DNA of 64,000 bases from positions 124,001-188,000 of the forward strand of contig JAGWMG010000001.1 of the NCBI GenBank assembly GCA_028871795.1, in the 5' to 3' direction. Shown here piece by piece: positions 52,439 to 62,922 of this stretch. The stretch's first letter is position 1, and each line of letters begins with the position of its first letter. Under the pieces are notes generated by a model. It worked only from the letters and a program-made list of their open reading frames with translations, made no database searches and was not told where the DNA came from. The stretch is from Alphaproteobacteria bacterium. GTDB taxonomy: Bacteria; Pseudomonadota; Alphaproteobacteria; Micropepsales; Micropepsaceae. The translations under genes and the position numbers were made by a program.

Positions 52439-53241
52439 AGATCGATCGGCTCGACGCTGCCCGGATCGATCGCGCGCCCGAGAAAAATCTCGCCCACCCG
52501 CGCGAAGCGGTCCGGCGCGTCGGTGGCGAGGAAGCGGTGCGGTTCGTGCGGGCCGGCGCCGCGCGCCAAGCCGCGCTCGGCGAGCAGTCGCGCCACGGCT
52601 TGTGCCGTCGTCGCGGCGCTGTCCACCAGGGCCACGTCTTCGCCGGCGACGCGTCCGATCACGCTTCTCAGCACCGGAAAATGCGTGCAGCCCAGGACCA
52701 AGGCGCGCGGCCTCGGCAGCGTCGCCATCAGGGGATCGAGATAGCGGTGCGCCACGGCCTCCACGATCGGCCCGTCGACCAGGCCTTCTTCCGCCATCGC
52801 CACGAACAGCGGGCAGGCCTGTTGCACGACGGGCGCCTGTCCGTGCGCCTCGATGGCGCGCACATAGGCGCCGCCTTTGACCGTGCCTTCGGTGGCGATC
52901 ACGGCGATGGGTCCGCCCGGCGAGACGGCGAGCGCCGCGCGGGCGCCGGGTTCGATGACGCCGATCGCCGGCAACGGCCCGAGCGCCTCTTGCAGCGCCG
53001 GCAGCGACACCGACGCCGTGTTGCAGGCGACGACCAGCAGCTTCACTTGGCGCGCCACCAGCGCCTGAGCCGCTTGCAGGGCGTAGCGCTTCACCGTGTC
53101 GGCGCTCTTGCTGCCGTACGGCAGCCGCGCGGTGTCGCCGAGATAAAGGAAGCGCTCGCCGGGCAGCCGTTCGGCCAGCGCGCGCATGACGGTCAACCCG
53201 CCCATGCCGGAATCGAAGATGCCGATGGCAGAATCATTCAT
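52432..53241 (-). CDS. murI: glutamate racemase
   Basis: 269 residues. Converts L- to D-glutamate for peptidoglycan. Both catalytic cysteines are present: [12 protein letters not shown] and [11 protein letters not shown]. The start [20 protein letters not shown] is a family hallmark. Its ATG overlaps the dapE stop (ATGA), so it is in one operon with dapE, and it converges on truA. Confidence 0.96.
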   Translation of the reverse strand: MNDSAIGIFDSGMGGLTVMRALAERLPGERFLYLGDTARLPYGSKSADTVKRYALQAAQALVARQVKLLVVACNTASVSLPALQEALGPLPAIGVIEPGARAALAVSPGGPIAVIATEGTVKGGAYVRAIEAHGQAPVVQQACPLFVAMAEEGLVDGPIVEAVAHRYLDPLMATLPRPRALVLGCTHFPVLRSVIGRVAGEDVALVDSAATTAQAVARLLAERGLARGAGPHEPHRFLATDAPDRFARVGEIFLGRAIDPGSVEPIDLQ

Positions 53242-54395
53242 CGCGGCGGGTGCTTAAAATAAGCGTCGAGCACCGCCACATAGACGTCGGCGAGCCGCGC
53301 GATGTCGGCGACGGCGACGCACTCGTCGGTCTTGTGCATGGTGGCGCCGGGAAGGCCCAGCTCCGCCACCGGGCAGAAGTCCTGGATGAAGCGCGCGTCG
53401 GAGGTGCCGCCGGTCGTGGAGAATTCCGGCAGCCGCCCGGTGACGCTTGCCACCGCCTTGGCCACAAGCTCGGTGAACTTGCCGGGCTTGGTCAGAAAGG
53501 CCGTGCCGCTGAGGCTGTGCTCCAGCGCGATCTCGCAGCCCGTCCGCTTGGCGACGCTCTTGGCTTCGCCGTCGATCAGCGCCGTCAAAGTCTCGGGCGT
53601 GTGCCGGTCGTTGAAGCGGATGTTGAATTGGGCGCGCGCCTCGGCGGGAATGACGTTGTTCGCCGGATTGCCGACGTCGATGCTGGTGAAGGAAAGCGTC
53701 GAAGGCTCGAAATGGTCGCTGCCGTCGTCGAGCTTGCGCTCCGACAGCCGCGTCGCCAGCATGGCCAGCGCGGGAATCGGATTGCGGGCCTTGGCGGGAT
53801 AGCCGACATGGCCCTGCACGCCCTTGACCGTCACGCGCACGTTCAACGATCCGCGCCGTCCGATCTTGATGCGGTCGCCAACGGCGGCGGCCGACGACGG
53901 TTCGCCGACGATGCAATGATCGAGGCGTTCGCCGTTCTCTTTCATCCAGGCGAGGACCTTGCGCGTGCCGTTGACCGCCTCGCCTTCCTCGTCGCCGGTA
54001 ATCAAGAGCGCGATGGAGCCCGGCACGTCCTTCGCCATGACGCGCGCTGCGGCGGCGGCGAAGGCGGCGATGGCCGCTTTCATGTCGGCGGCGCCGCGCC
54101 CGTAGAGCACGCCGTCGCGGATCTCGGCGCCGAACGGATCGTTCTTCCAGCGCCCGCCCGGCGGCACCACGTCGGTGTGGCCGGCGAAGCAGAACAGCGG
54201 CGCTTGCGTTCCCATCCGCGCGTAAAGATTCTCGATCCTGTCGCTGCCGGGTTCGCCGAAGGAAAGCCGATGGCAGACAAATCCCAACGGCTTCAGCGCA
54301 CCTTCCAGCACGCCGAGCGCGCCTGCGTCCGTGGGCGTCACCGAAGGGCAGCGGATGAGCGCCTGGGCCAGCGCCACGGGATCGGGCATCGTCAT
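53238..54395 (-). CDS. dapE: succinyl-diaminopimelate desuccinylase
   Basis: 385 residues, M20 zinc peptidase family. Hydrolyses N-succinyl-LL-diaminopimelate to diaminopimelate in the succinylase lysine route. Metal motifs: FAGHTDVVPPGGRW, YGRGAADMKAAIAAF and TGDEEGEAVNGTRKVL. A dimerisation insert lies around 180-290 (RRGSLNVRVTVKGVQGHVGY). It is complete and overlaps murI. dapD lies 1.2 kb upstream on the same strand with two membrane-protein genes between. Confidence 0.96.
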   Translation of the reverse strand: MTMPDPVALAQALIRCPSVTPTDAGALGVLEGALKPLGFVCHRLSFGEPGSDRIENLYARMGTQAPLFCFAGHTDVVPPGGRWKNDPFGAEIRDGVLYGRGAADMKAAIAAFAAAAARVMAKDVPGSIALLITGDEEGEAVNGTRKVLAWMKENGERLDHCIVGEPSSAAAVGDRIKIGRRGSLNVRVTVKGVQGHVGYPAKARNPIPALAMLATRLSERKLDDGSDHFEPSTLSFTSIDVGNPANNVIPAEARAQFNIRFNDRHTPETLTALIDGEAKSVAKRTGCEIALEHSLSGTAFLTKPGKFTELVAKAVASVTGRLPEFSTTGGTSDARFIQDFCPVAELGLPGATMHKTDECVAVADIARLADVYVAVLDAYFKHPPR

Positions 54396-54514
54396 GGCCC
54401 GGATTTAGGCCGCCGCCGCACAGCGGTCAATCGAGGAGCGGGCGCCGGCGCGCGGCGGTGTGGCCCGAATCGCGCGTTCGTGGCAATATCGAGTCGCTCC
54501 CGGGAGAGGAATCG

Positions 54515-54940
54515 ATGGGCAAGATCAATCTGGGCCGCGTGATCTTAGGCGGCATCGTCGCCGGCGCGATCGTCGACGTCTTCGAGTATTTTCTGAACGC
54601 CAAGCTGCTGGCGGAGCAATGGAGCGCCCTCATGGCGGCGCAGAAGCTGCCGATGTTCGGCACGAACGAGATCGTCGCCTTCAACGTCGTGGGCCTGGCC
54701 ATCGGGCTGATCGCGGTGTGGACCTATGCGGCGATCCGTCCGCGCTTCGGCGCCGGCCCGAAGACGGCGGTCTACGCGGCGCTGCTGACCTGGGTGACGG
54801 CCTATGTCCTGATGGACCTCTCGCCGCTGATCAGCGGCATCTTCCCGCGGACGCTGGCCCTGACGCTGATCGGCGTCGGCCTCGTCGAGATCGTGGTGGC
54901 AACCGTGGCCGGCGCCTACTTCTACAAGGAAGCGGCTTAG
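54515..54940 (+). CDS. small four-helix membrane protein
   Basis: 141 residues with about four membrane helices (about 8-27, 51-72, 81-104, 108-136). A strong GGGAGAGGA ribosome site before the ATG at 54515 sets the start. No family recognised with certainty; glycine-rich helices (GRVILGGIVAGAIVDVFEYF) suggest close packing. Its TAG stop shares three bases with the stop of the convergent DUF805 gene. Confidence 0.75.
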   Translation: MGKINLGRVILGGIVAGAIVDVFEYFLNAKLLAEQWSALMAAQKLPMFGTNEIVAFNVVGLAIGLIAVWTYAAIRPRFGAGPKTAVYAALLTWVTAYVLMDLSPLISGIFPRTLALTLIGVGLVEIVVATVAGAYFYKEAA

Positions 54941-55470
54941 GCTTTTCCGGCCAAGGGATCGGCGCCAAAACGGTTGTCGCCGGCGGTGCCGCGCAGACAG
55001 TACAGTTCGACGAACGCCCAGATTGCGACGCCCACCGCGGCAGCGACGAACGGCAGGACGATCAGGCTCATCTGCGGAGCCTGGTCGTGCGCCGCCGTGG
55101 CCACGCCGACTCCGGCGACGGCGATTCCGGCGATCTCCAAGCCGATCGGCAGAACCCAGAACACCAGCAGCCATGCGGCGCCCTTGTTGCGGTCGTGCAG
55201 ACGTTTCACCGTCACGGCGACGGCCGCATAGAGGTAGGCCAGGAACAGCAGGACGACCGCGGCCGCCGCGATCATCCCCGTCATGCCCAGCGTCAGCGCG
55301 GACGGCGTCGCGTGTCCCAGCGCAAGATCGGACACGCTGGCGGCGCCGAAGCTGGCCATCATAACCGTCACGATCACGATCTCCCAGGCAATGCCGATGA
55401 GAATGAACAGCCAAAGCTTGGCGCGGTTGATACGGCCCTGAAAACTGAAAAGGTAATTGGTGAAACTCAT
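54937..55470 (-). CDS. DUF805 family membrane protein
   Basis: 177 residues. Matches the DUF805 pattern: an N-terminal YLFSFQGRINRAKLWLF, then TVKRLHDRNKGAAWLLVFW in the middle, and the C-terminal CLRGTAGDNRFGADPL (last block quoted as GTAGDNRFGADPL). Four to five membrane helices. Function of DUF805 is unknown. The gene is on the dapD-dapE strand but 81 bases after dapD. Confidence 0.9.
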   Translation of the reverse strand: MSFTNYLFSFQGRINRAKLWLFILIGIAWEIVIVTVMMASFGAASVSDLALGHATPSALTLGMTGMIAAAAVVLLFLAYLYAAVAVTVKRLHDRNKGAAWLLVFWVLPIGLEIAGIAVAGVGVATAAHDQAPQMSLIVLPFVAAAVGVAIWAFVELYCLRGTAGDNRFGADPLAGKA

Positions 55471-55551
55471 CGCTGGCCCCCGCCGTGGATTCGCCAGCAG
55501 TATCGCCCGGATTTTCGCCGGGTTGAAGGGGCGCGCGGAAGGTCCGCCGCT

Positions 55552-56376
55552 TCAGTCCCTTAGCAATTCGTTGATCGAGGTCTTGGCCCGGGTCTTCGCG
55601 TCCACGCGCTTGACGATCACGGCGCAATAAAGCGCCGGCCTGCCTTCGCCGGACGGCAGCGTGCCAGGGACGACGACGCAATAGGGCGGCACGCGGCCGT
55701 AGAGAATCTCGCCCGTCGCCCGCTCGACGATCTTGGTCGATTGGCCGAGATAGACGCCCATCGCCAGCACCGAGCCTTCGCCGACGATCACGCCCTCGGC
55801 CACTTCGGCGCGCGCGCCGATGAAGCAATTGTCCTCGATGATGACGGGCCCGGCCTGGATGGGCTCCAGCACGCCGCCGATGCCGGCGCCGCCCGAGATA
55901 TGGCAGTTCGTCCCGATCTGCGCGCAGGACCCGATCGTCGCCCAGGTGTCGACCATCGTGCCCTCGCCGACATAGGCGCCGAGGTTGACGAAACAGGGCA
56001 TCAACACCACGCCTTTGGCGATGAAGGCCGTGCGGCGCACCACGGCGCCCGGCACGGCGCGGAATCCCGCGGCGCGGAACCGCGCCTCGTTCCAGCCGGC
56101 GAATTTGGAGTCGATCTTGTCCCACCAGAAGCCGCCGCCCGGCGCGCCGGAGATGGGCTTCATGTCGGTCAGCCGGAAGGACAGCAGCACGGCCTTCTTC
56201 AGCCATTGGTTGACGCGCCAGACGCCCGCTTCCTTCTCGGCGACGCGCCAGCGCCCGGCGTCGAGACCTTCGAGCGCCGCCTCCACCGCCTTGCGGACCT
56301 CGCCTTTCGCCGCGCCGTCCGGCGTGTCGCGCGCCTCCCAGGCGGAATCGATGATGCGGGCCAGTTCGCTCGTCAT
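55552..56376 (-). CDS. dapD: tetrahydrodipicolinate N-succinyltransferase
   Basis: 274 residues. Transfers succinyl from CoA to tetrahydrodipicolinate in lysine synthesis. N-terminal helical domain, then a left-handed beta-helix with hexapeptide repeats (about 110-230: [40 protein letters not shown]) and the C-terminal [12 protein letters not shown] block. It follows the HAD nucleotidase gene by 18 bases and likely shares its promoter. Confidence 0.96.
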   Translation of the reverse strand: MTSELARIIDSAWEARDTPDGAAKGEVRKAVEAALEGLDAGRWRVAEKEAGVWRVNQWLKKAVLLSFRLTDMKPISGAPGGGFWWDKIDSKFAGWNEARFRAAGFRAVPGAVVRRTAFIAKGVVLMPCFVNLGAYVGEGTMVDTWATIGSCAQIGTNCHISGGAGIGGVLEPIQAGPVIIEDNCFIGARAEVAEGVIVGEGSVLAMGVYLGQSTKIVERATGEILYGRVPPYCVVVPGTLPSGEGRPALYCAVIVKRVDAKTRAKTSINELLRD

Positions 56377-56394
56377 GTCGGATGCTGATGGCTG

Positions 56395-57117
56395 TCAGAC
56401 CCTGATGGCATGGAGGAATTCGGCGAGGTCGTCAATCTCGTGGTGGATATGCCCGCGCGCCGCGGCCGGAAACTCTGGGCCTTGATGCGACCACGAAGAG
56501 CCGTTGTTGATCCATACCGTGGTCATTCCCAGCGCATGGGCCGGCACCAGGTTCCGCGCCATGTCCTCGAACATCGCCGCGCTCCCGGGAACGAAGGCGC
56601 CGGCGTTGACGATGCGGCGGTAGGCGGCCGCGTGAGGTTTCGGGGTGTAGTCGAGCGCGCGGATGTCCCAGATGTCGTCGATGGCCTCGGCAAGCCCGAG
56701 GCGGTCCAGCACCCGCTGGGCGTGACGGCCGCAGCCGTTGGTGAAGACGAAACGCCGCCCGCGCAGCCGCGCGAACGCTTGGTTGAGCGCCGCATCGGGG
56801 ACGATGACCGAAAGGTCTATGTCGTGGACATAGGCGAGGAAGGCTTCGGGTTCGACGTTGTTGAGCCTCATCAGTCCGCTCAAGGTGGCGCCGTAATCGT
56901 TATAGTAGAGCCGCTGCAGGCGCCGTGCGTCCGCGATCGGTAGATTCATCTGCTGGGAGATATAGCGCGTCATCCGCTCGTCGATCTGGGCGAACAGGTT
57001 GCTCCCGGCAGGATAAAGCGTGTTATCGAGATCGAAGATCCAGGTGTCGATATGCCGGAAATCCGGGCCGCTTCCGGCCGCATTTCGCTCTTTTTCACCT
57101 TGCATGAGACAAACCAT
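56395..57117 (-). CDS. HAD-family pyrimidine 5'-nucleotidase
   Basis: About 240 residues. Haloacid dehalogenase fold with the nucleophile motif WIFDLDNTLYPAG (DxDxT, about 22-34), a cap region typical of the SDT1-like pyrimidine nucleotidases, VFTNGCGRHAQRVLD (motif II) and EDMARNLVPAHALGMTTVWI (motif IV). Members release pyrimidine nucleosides from their 5'-monophosphates. The pairing with dapD is usual in Alphaproteobacteria. Start is uncertain between 57117 and 57105; the longer frame to 57516 does not match. Confidence 0.88.
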   Translation of the reverse strand: MVCLMQGEKERNAAGSGPDFRHIDTWIFDLDNTLYPAGSNLFAQIDERMTRYISQQMNLPIADARRLQRLYYNDYGATLSGLMRLNNVEPEAFLAYVHDIDLSVIVPDAALNQAFARLRGRRFVFTNGCGRHAQRVLDRLGLAEAIDDIWDIRALDYTPKPHAAAYRRIVNAGAFVPGSAAMFEDMARNLVPAHALGMTTVWINNGSSWSHQGPEFPAAARGHIHHEIDDLAEFLHAIRV

Positions 57118-57236
57118 GAGATAGGCCTTCGGCAGGCGCAAGCGCCGAAAAACCCCATTGTTGACCAAATCTCTTGACCGCACATTAAGGGTCGCCGCCG
57201 TACAATCAGCGCGTGTATAGCCGGGAATGCGCGCCG

Positions 57237-58496
57237 ATGCGCGAACTGAAGCAGAGACTGGCCGCGGCGGCCGAGGCCCATCTATCCCGCGACGAGATCC
57301 TTGGAATCCTCGAGGAGCGCACCCAGGCGGCGCAACACGAACTCGCCTGCCAGACGGATGCCGGCGGCGACGTGTTGTGCTACCTCGCGGCGCATGGCGG
57401 AACCGCCACGCGGCGCGCAGTGGCGGCGAACGTCGCGGCGCCGGAACCCGCCAACCGGCTGCTGAGCGACGACGAAGACGACGATGTGCGCGCCGAGCTG
57501 GCCTGCAAGATCGCACGCCTGATGCCGGATCTGTCCCGCGAAGAAGCGGTGCATGTGCGCGACATCGCGGTCGAGATGCTGGAAAAGCTGGCGCGCGACC
57601 AGGCCCCGCGCGTGCGCGCCATCCTGGCCGAGGAGATCAAGCATCTCCATTGTGTGCCGAAGTCGGTGGTCGACAAGTTGGCGCGCGATGTCGAGGAGAT
57701 CGTGGCCGCGCCGGTCCTGGAATATTCGCCCCTGCTGTCGGACGCCGATCTTCTCGAGATCATTGCCGGCGCCCAGGCCGAGCGCGCGCTTGCCGCCATC
57801 GCCAGGCGCCAGCCGTTGAGCAGCGAGGTCAGCGACGTCATCGTGGGCTCGCTCGACATTCCCGCCGTCGCTTCGCTGCTGGCAAATCCGCGCGCCGCGA
57901 TCCGCGAGCAGACGCTCGAAAAGCTGGTGGAAACGGCGGCAACCATCGAGGAACTGCATACGCCGCTGACACTCAGGCCCGAGCTGTCGCTGCGCACCAT
58001 TCGCCGGCTCGCCTCCTTTGTGGGCACCGCGCTGCTCGAAAGCCTCACCGCCCGCGGCGGTCTCGACGAGGACACGAGAGTTTTCCTCAACCGCCGCTTG
58101 CGCAGCCGCCTGAAAACGGACGACGGCCCGGATTCCTCTTTCGCGGACGCGGTCCAATTGATCTCCGGCGCCGTGAATGGAGGTTATTTGGACGCCGAGT
58201 TTGTCGAGCGTCTGGCCGAGGGCGGCAACAAGGACGCCGTGGTGGTCGCCTTGGGGACGTTGGCGCGGGTGCAGCCGCGGATCGTGCGCCGCATCATCGA
58301 CTCGCGTTCGGCGAAGGCCGTCATCTCGTTGGTCTGGCAGGCGCGTCTGAGCATGCGCGTCGCGTTCAAGATACAGGCCTTCGTCATCCGGCTGCCTCCG
58401 CACGAGTGCCTGGCGGCGCGCAACGGCAAGGATTTTCCGCTTTCCGAAGACGAAATGCGCTGGCAGTTGACCTACTTCGACGTACCCATGCCGTAG
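57237..58496 (+). CDS. DUF2336 family protein
   Basis: 419 residues, alpha-helical repeat-like throughout, without signal or membrane segment. It shows blocks such as NRLLSDDEDDDVRAELACKI, RDIAVEMLEKLARDQAPRVR and ALLESLTARGGLDEDTRVFL that repeat loosely, as in the DUF2336 proteins common in Alphaproteobacteria. Function unknown. ATG at 57237 is preceded by GGGA; a GTG at 57213 is the alternative. It is divergent from the HAD gene and overlaps the convergent next gene by 25 bases. Confidence 0.85.
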   Translation: MRELKQRLAAAAEAHLSRDEILGILEERTQAAQHELACQTDAGGDVLCYLAAHGGTATRRAVAANVAAPEPANRLLSDDEDDDVRAELACKIARLMPDLSREEAVHVRDIAVEMLEKLARDQAPRVRAILAEEIKHLHCVPKSVVDKLARDVEEIVAAPVLEYSPLLSDADLLEIIAGAQAERALAAIARRQPLSSEVSDVIVGSLDIPAVASLLANPRAAIREQTLEKLVETAATIEELHTPLTLRPELSLRTIRRLASFVGTALLESLTARGGLDEDTRVFLNRRLRSRLKTDDGPDSSFADAVQLISGAVNGGYLDAEFVERLAEGGNKDAVVVALGTLARVQPRIVRRIIDSRSAKAVISLVWQARLSMRVAFKIQAFVIRLPPHECLAARNGKDFPLSEDEMRWQLTYFDVPMP

Positions 58497-59488
58497 AGCG
58501 TCGCCGCCAGCCCGTTCGCCGCGACGTGCGCGACAAAGCCCGGTGTGTTCCTGGTATCGGTCCGGGCGAAGCCCGCCTCGGTCAAGCCGCGCGCCGCACA
58601 GCGCTGGCGTCCGCGAATCTCGAACGCGATATTCGTCACGCAGAATTTTTCCGGACCCGATACCAGCGCCGCGCCTTTGCCCTGCTCCACGCGCAGATAG
58701 ATTGTCGCGTTTGCCACGGAATCGGTGATGGTCCTGGCGCAGCCGCCGGCTGCCACCGTCCACCAGCCGCGCGACACGGTGACGGCATCCGTCCGCTGTC
58801 CGACGGCGACCCAAATCGGCTTGTCGGTATCGTTGCAGACGGTATAGCCGACGGGCGCCGCGGTTTTCATCGCCTCGGTCTCCAGCGCGGCGAACAGATC
58901 GTCCGCGCCGGCCTTGTCCGACAGACGCAGGCGCTTGCGGAAGAGTGCGAGCGCGGCGTCAACCGACTTATCCGGGTCGGAACCGCCGAGCTTGGCGCCG
59001 TTGTCGGCGAGCAGCCGTTTCAGGCCGCTGCGTTGCGCGCTCGTCATGGAATCGAAATCGGGCGTTTCGCGCAAGGTCGTCGTCCAGGAGCGCATGTGAT
59101 GGGTCGCGATCCCGGCGAAGGGGACCTCGAACATGTCGGGCGCCGGACAGCTGGTGGCGAGCAGCGGCAGACGCAGCGAAAAGTCCGTGTCCTTCACGCA
59201 GAAGGCTGTGTTCCCGGCCCAGGCGCGCGGCGTTCCGGAATAGGCCGACGAAGTGCGCGCATAGATGTAGTAGGCGGAAGCCGCCAGGTCGCCCTTGACG
59301 GCAATACGGCAGGAACCCGGAACGATGCGCAGCCAACCCTGCAGCAGTGCGTCGCTTAGGGTCGCCGACGCCGTTGCGGCATAGAGCACGTAACTGGTGC
59401 GGTTGCACAGTCGCAGAGCGGCAGGCGCCGGCGCCGCCGCGAGAGCGAAGGCGAGAACCGCGGCACAAGACGCGAAGAGGCGGTTCAT
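58472..59488 (-). CDS. exported protein with two DUF1036-like domains
   Basis: 338 residues. A signal peptide ([20 protein letters not shown]) leads into a DUF1036-like domain (about 25-105: [32 protein letters not shown]). A second copy spans about 225-330 ([33 protein letters not shown]), separated by a helical linker. Conserved cysteines and tryptophans recur in both. DUF1036 is a membrane-associated or periplasmic domain of unknown role. Its ATG overlaps the argB stop as ATGA. Confidence 0.8.
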   Translation of the reverse strand: MNRLFASCAAVLAFALAAAPAPAALRLCNRTSYVLYAATASATLSDALLQGWLRIVPGSCRIAVKGDLAASAYYIYARTSSAYSGTPRAWAGNTAFCVKDTDFSLRLPLLATSCPAPDMFEVPFAGIATHHMRSWTTTLRETPDFDSMTSAQRSGLKRLLADNGAKLGGSDPDKSVDAALALFRKRLRLSDKAGADDLFAALETEAMKTAAPVGYTVCNDTDKPIWVAVGQRTDAVTVSRGWWTVAAGGCARTITDSVANATIYLRVEQGKGAALVSGPEKFCVTNIAFEIRGRQRCAARGLTEAGFARTDTRNTPGFVAHVAANGLAATLYGMGTSK

Positions 59489-60411
59489 TCGGCTGTGATC
59501 AGCGTACCCGCGCCGTGCTGGGTGAAGAGTTCGAGCAGCAGCACGTGCGGTATGCGCCCGTCGAGGATGACGGCGGCGCGCACGCCGTTCTCCACTGCGC
59601 CGATCGCGGTTTCGATCTTGGGGATCATGCCGCCGGAAATCGTGCCGTTGGCGATCAGCGTGCGCGCCTCGCTCAGCGACAGGCGCGGGATCAGCTTGCC
59701 CTCCTGGTCGAGCACGCCTTCCACGTCGGTGAGCAGCACCAGCCGTTCGGCCTGCATCGCACCGGCGACGGCGCCGGCCACGGTATCGGCGTTGATGTTG
59801 AACGTTTCCCCCTGCCGTCCCACGCCGACCGGCGCAATGACGGGGATCAGGTTCGACTTGATGAAGGTGCGCAGGACCTCGGGGTTCACCTTCACCGGCT
59901 CGCCGACGAAACCCAGATCGAGGGGAACGCTTTGCCGCGTCAGGGGATCGACCTTCATGCGTTCGAGCTTCTTGGCGACGATAAGGTTGCCGTCCTTGCC
60001 GGAAAGTCCCACGGCGTGCCCGCCCGCCGCGTTGATGCCGGTGACGATCTGCTTGTTGATGGTCCCGCTCAACACCATTTCCACGACGTCCATGGCGGCC
60101 TGGTCGGTGACCCTGAGCCCGTCGATGAAGGTGGAGGGAATGGCGAGCTTCTTGAGCATGGCGCCGATCTGAGGCCCGCCGCCGTGCACGATGACGGGCT
60201 CCATGCCCGTCTGCTTCATCAGCACGATGTCCTGCGCGAAGTCCTCGGAGACGGTGCCGGACATGGCGTTGCCGCCGAATTTCACGACGACGATCTTGTC
60301 GTCGTACTGCAGGATGTAAGGCAGCGCCTCGACGAGAATGCGTGCCGTCGACCGCCAGCGCGCCATGACGCGCAGGTTCTTGTCCTGGCCGGGGTCGTCC
60401 TGAAGGGCCAT
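59485..60411 (-). CDS. argB: acetylglutamate kinase
   Basis: 308 residues. Phosphorylates N-acetylglutamate in arginine synthesis. Motifs: [12 protein letters not shown] (phosphate loop), [17 protein letters not shown], the [20 protein letters not shown] block, and [20 protein letters not shown]. The N-terminal helix ([20 protein letters not shown]) fits arginine-inhibited hexameric kinases. Operon with engB upstream (33-base gap) and the DUF1036 gene downstream. Confidence 0.96.
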   Translation of the reverse strand: MALQDDPGQDKNLRVMARWRSTARILVEALPYILQYDDKIVVVKFGGNAMSGTVSEDFAQDIVLMKQTGMEPVIVHGGGPQIGAMLKKLAIPSTFIDGLRVTDQAAMDVVEMVLSGTINKQIVTGINAAGGHAVGLSGKDGNLIVAKKLERMKVDPLTRQSVPLDLGFVGEPVKVNPEVLRTFIKSNLIPVIAPVGVGRQGETFNINADTVAGAVAGAMQAERLVLLTDVEGVLDQEGKLIPRLSLSEARTLIANGTISGGMIPKIETAIGAVENGVRAAVILDGRIPHVLLLELFTQHGAGTLITAE

Positions 60412-60444
60412 TGGCGCGCCTTTGGAAGATCGGGGCCTTATAAC

Positions 60445-61089
60445 CTATGGCCGCGGTTGCGCCAACGCCGCGAGATGCACTTTGAGCGCGTCGAGACCAT
60501 CCTTCTTGAGGGCGGAGGTCGCATAGATCTCGGGATAAGCCGCGGTGTGCCGGCGAGCCTGGGCCGCCGCGTCCGTCATTATGCCGGCGCGCTCGGGCGG
60601 CGCCAGCTTGTCGATCTTGGTCAGCGCAAGACAGTAGGACACCGCGGCCGCATCCAGCAGTTCCATGACGGCGCGGTCGATCTCCATCGCCCCGCGGCGG
60701 GCGTCGATCAACAGCACCACGCGTCTCAGGTTGGCGCGCCCGCGCAGGTAGGCGAAGATCAGCCGCTGCCACTCCGCGGCGAGGCTCTTCGAGGCCTTGG
60801 CGTAGCCGTAGCCCGGCAAATCCACCAGCATCAGCCGCTCGGCGAGATTGAAGAAATTGATCTCGCGGGTGCGTCCCGGCGTGACGGAGACGCGCGCCAG
60901 CGCGTTGCGGCCGGTCAGCGCGTTGATGAGGCTCGATTTGCCGGCGTTCGAGCGGCCGACGAAGGCAACCTCCGGCAAGGTCTGCGGCGGCAGGCTGTCG
61001 ATCGCGCCGGCGCCCCAGACGAAGTCGCACTCCCCGGCGAAAAGCTTTCGCGCCGCGGCGAGCGTCTCGTCCTCGTCGTCCGCGGTCAC
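60445..61089 (-). CDS. engB: ribosome biogenesis GTPase EngB (YihA/YsxC)
   Basis: 214 residues. Small essential GTPase for large-subunit assembly. G1 GRSNAGKSSLINAL, G2-like TPGRTREINFFN, G3 VDLPGYGYA, G4 TKIDKL and G5 TSALKKDGLDAL are all present. The GTG start overlaps the yidC stop as GTGA; the longer open frame upstream is yidC shadow. Confidence 0.95.
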   Translation of the reverse strand: MTADDEDETLAAARKLFAGECDFVWGAGAIDSLPPQTLPEVAFVGRSNAGKSSLINALTGRNALARVSVTPGRTREINFFNLAERLMLVDLPGYGYAKASKSLAAEWQRLIFAYLRGRANLRRVVLLIDARRGAMEIDRAVMELLDAAAVSYCLALTKIDKLAPPERAGIMTDAAAQARRHTAAYPEIYATSALKKDGLDALKVHLAALAQPRP

Positions 61090-62918
61090 TTGCCCGCCTG
61101 GAGCTTCAGCCGGTCGAACGCCCGGCGGACGAAGGCGGGCGGCTTCAGATTCTCGAACAGGTGAATGGGAACGCCTTCGCGCTTCATCATGTAGCCTTGC
61201 TGCGCCATGGAGAGCAGATTGTTCCAGGTATAGTAGATCACCAGCCCCGACGGGAAGGCGGCGAACATGAAGGTGAAGATCAGTGGCATCAACGCGAACA
61301 TGCGCGCCTGCACCGGATCGGTGGCGGCGGGATTCATTTTCATCTGGACCCATTGGGTCATGCCCATCACGATCGGCCAGACGCCGACGTGAAGCAGAAA
61401 TGCGACGGAGCCCAGAATGCCCGGCAGCGACTGAGGGATCGTGAAGGGCAGCAGCCCGAACAAATTCAGGAACGAGGTCGGATCGGGCGCCGAAAGATCC
61501 TTGATCCAGCCGTAGAAGGGCGCGTGATACATCTCGATGGTGACGTACATCACCTTGTAGAGCGAGAACAGGATGGGAATCTGCACCACCATCGGCAGGC
61601 AGCCCGTCATCGGGTTGGCTTTCTCGCGCTTGAAAAGCGCCATCGTCTCCTGTTGCAGCCGAGCCTGATCGTCGGCATGGGCCTTCTTGAGGCGCTCCAG
61701 CTCCGGCTGCACCTTCTTCATCCTGCTCATGGATTTGAAGGAGGCGTTCGCCAGCGGGAAGAGCAGCAGGCGGATCACCACCGTCGCCAGGATGATGGCC
61801 AGGCCGAAATTCCCCAGATAATGGTTGCAGCGGTCGAGAATCCAGAACAGCGGCTGAGTGAAGAAGATGAACCAGCCCCAATCGACGGCGAGGTCGAAGC
61901 GCTGGATTCCGAGATTGTGCTCGTAAGCGCGCAGCGTATCGACGACTTTGGCGCCGGCGAACAGCCGCTGGGTGACGGTGACGGTTTGGCCGGGCGCCAG
62001 GGTGCGCCCCGCAAGACTGTAATTGGCCTGATAGGACTTGGTGTCGCCGTAGGGCGTGGCGCGGAAGGCGCCGTTGAACTTCTCGTCCTGGGGAGGAACG
62101 ACGGCGGCCATCCAATACTTGTCGGTGATGCCGGCCCAGCCGCCGGTGGAGTCGAAGGTGTCCGGCGGCGTGCCGTCCTTCTTGAAATCGTCGTAGGTGG
62201 GATCCTTCAATTTGTCGTTGGCGACGCCGACGAAGCCTTCATGCAGGTACGACGAGATCGCATGCTTGGGCACGCCGTCGCGCACCACCAGCGCATAGGG
62301 ATAAAGCACGGCCTTTGCGCCAGACTTGTTTTCGACGCTGTCGGTGACGCTGAACATGTACTTGTCGTCGACCGCAATGGTTCGCGTGAAGACAAGTCCC
62401 TGGCCGTTGTCCCAGACGAGCGTCACGGGCTTGCCGGGAGAGAGCACGGTTCCGCTCTCGATCCGCCACGGCGTCTGGTCGTTGGGCAGCGCCGTCTTAG
62501 TGCCGGAAGAACTCCAGCCGAACTCGGCGAAAAACGGATAGGCCGAGCCCGTCGGCGCCAGCAGATCGATCTCGGGGCTCTTGGGATCGACGGTCTCGTG
62601 GTATTTCTTGAGACGCAGGTCGTCGAAACGCGCGCCTTCGAGCAGGAACGACCCGTCCACCGTCGGGGTGCGGATGGCGACGCGCGCGCCGCTGCGCTTC
62701 AACGCCTCGGCGCGCGGCAATGGCACCGCCGCGTTGGCGGCGGGTTCGGCGGCGGTGGCGGTTGCCGATTCCTGCGGCTTCTTCTGCTGCTGCGCCAGCA
62801 CGGCCTGGCGCGCCTGCTCCGCCTTCCATTGCGGCGCGGCGACGAAATACTGCCAGCCGATCAGGATGAGTGCGGAAAGGCCGACGGCAACGATGATATT
62901 GCGATTGTCGTTCATCAA
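61086..62918 (-). CDS. yidC: membrane protein insertase YidC
   Basis: 610 residues. Inserts and folds inner-membrane proteins with or without Sec. First membrane helix about 7-23, a large periplasmic domain (about 60-345), then the conserved core of five helices (about 360-590). Motifs: NLGLAIILATVVIRLLLFPL, PMVVQIPILFSLYKVMYVTI, and a basic C-terminal tail. It is in the conserved rpmH-rnpA-yidD-yidC-engB order. Confidence 0.97.
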   Translation of the reverse strand: MMNDNRNIIVAVGLSALILIGWQYFVAAPQWKAEQARQAVLAQQQKKPQESATATAAEPAANAAVPLPRAEALKRSGARVAIRTPTVDGSFLLEGARFDDLRLKKYHETVDPKSPEIDLLAPTGSAYPFFAEFGWSSSGTKTALPNDQTPWRIESGTVLSPGKPVTLVWDNGQGLVFTRTIAVDDKYMFSVTDSVENKSGAKAVLYPYALVVRDGVPKHAISSYLHEGFVGVANDKLKDPTYDDFKKDGTPPDTFDSTGGWAGITDKYWMAAVVPPQDEKFNGAFRATPYGDTKSYQANYSLAGRTLAPGQTVTVTQRLFAGAKVVDTLRAYEHNLGIQRFDLAVDWGWFIFFTQPLFWILDRCNHYLGNFGLAIILATVVIRLLLFPLANASFKSMSRMKKVQPELERLKKAHADDQARLQQETMALFKREKANPMTGCLPMVVQIPILFSLYKVMYVTIEMYHAPFYGWIKDLSAPDPTSFLNLFGLLPFTIPQSLPGILGSVAFLLHVGVWPIVMGMTQWVQMKMNPAATDPVQARMFALMPLIFTFMFAAFPSGLVIYYTWNNLLSMAQQGYMMKREGVPIHLFENLKPPAFVRRAFDRLKLQAGK

Positions 62919-62922
62919 ATTC

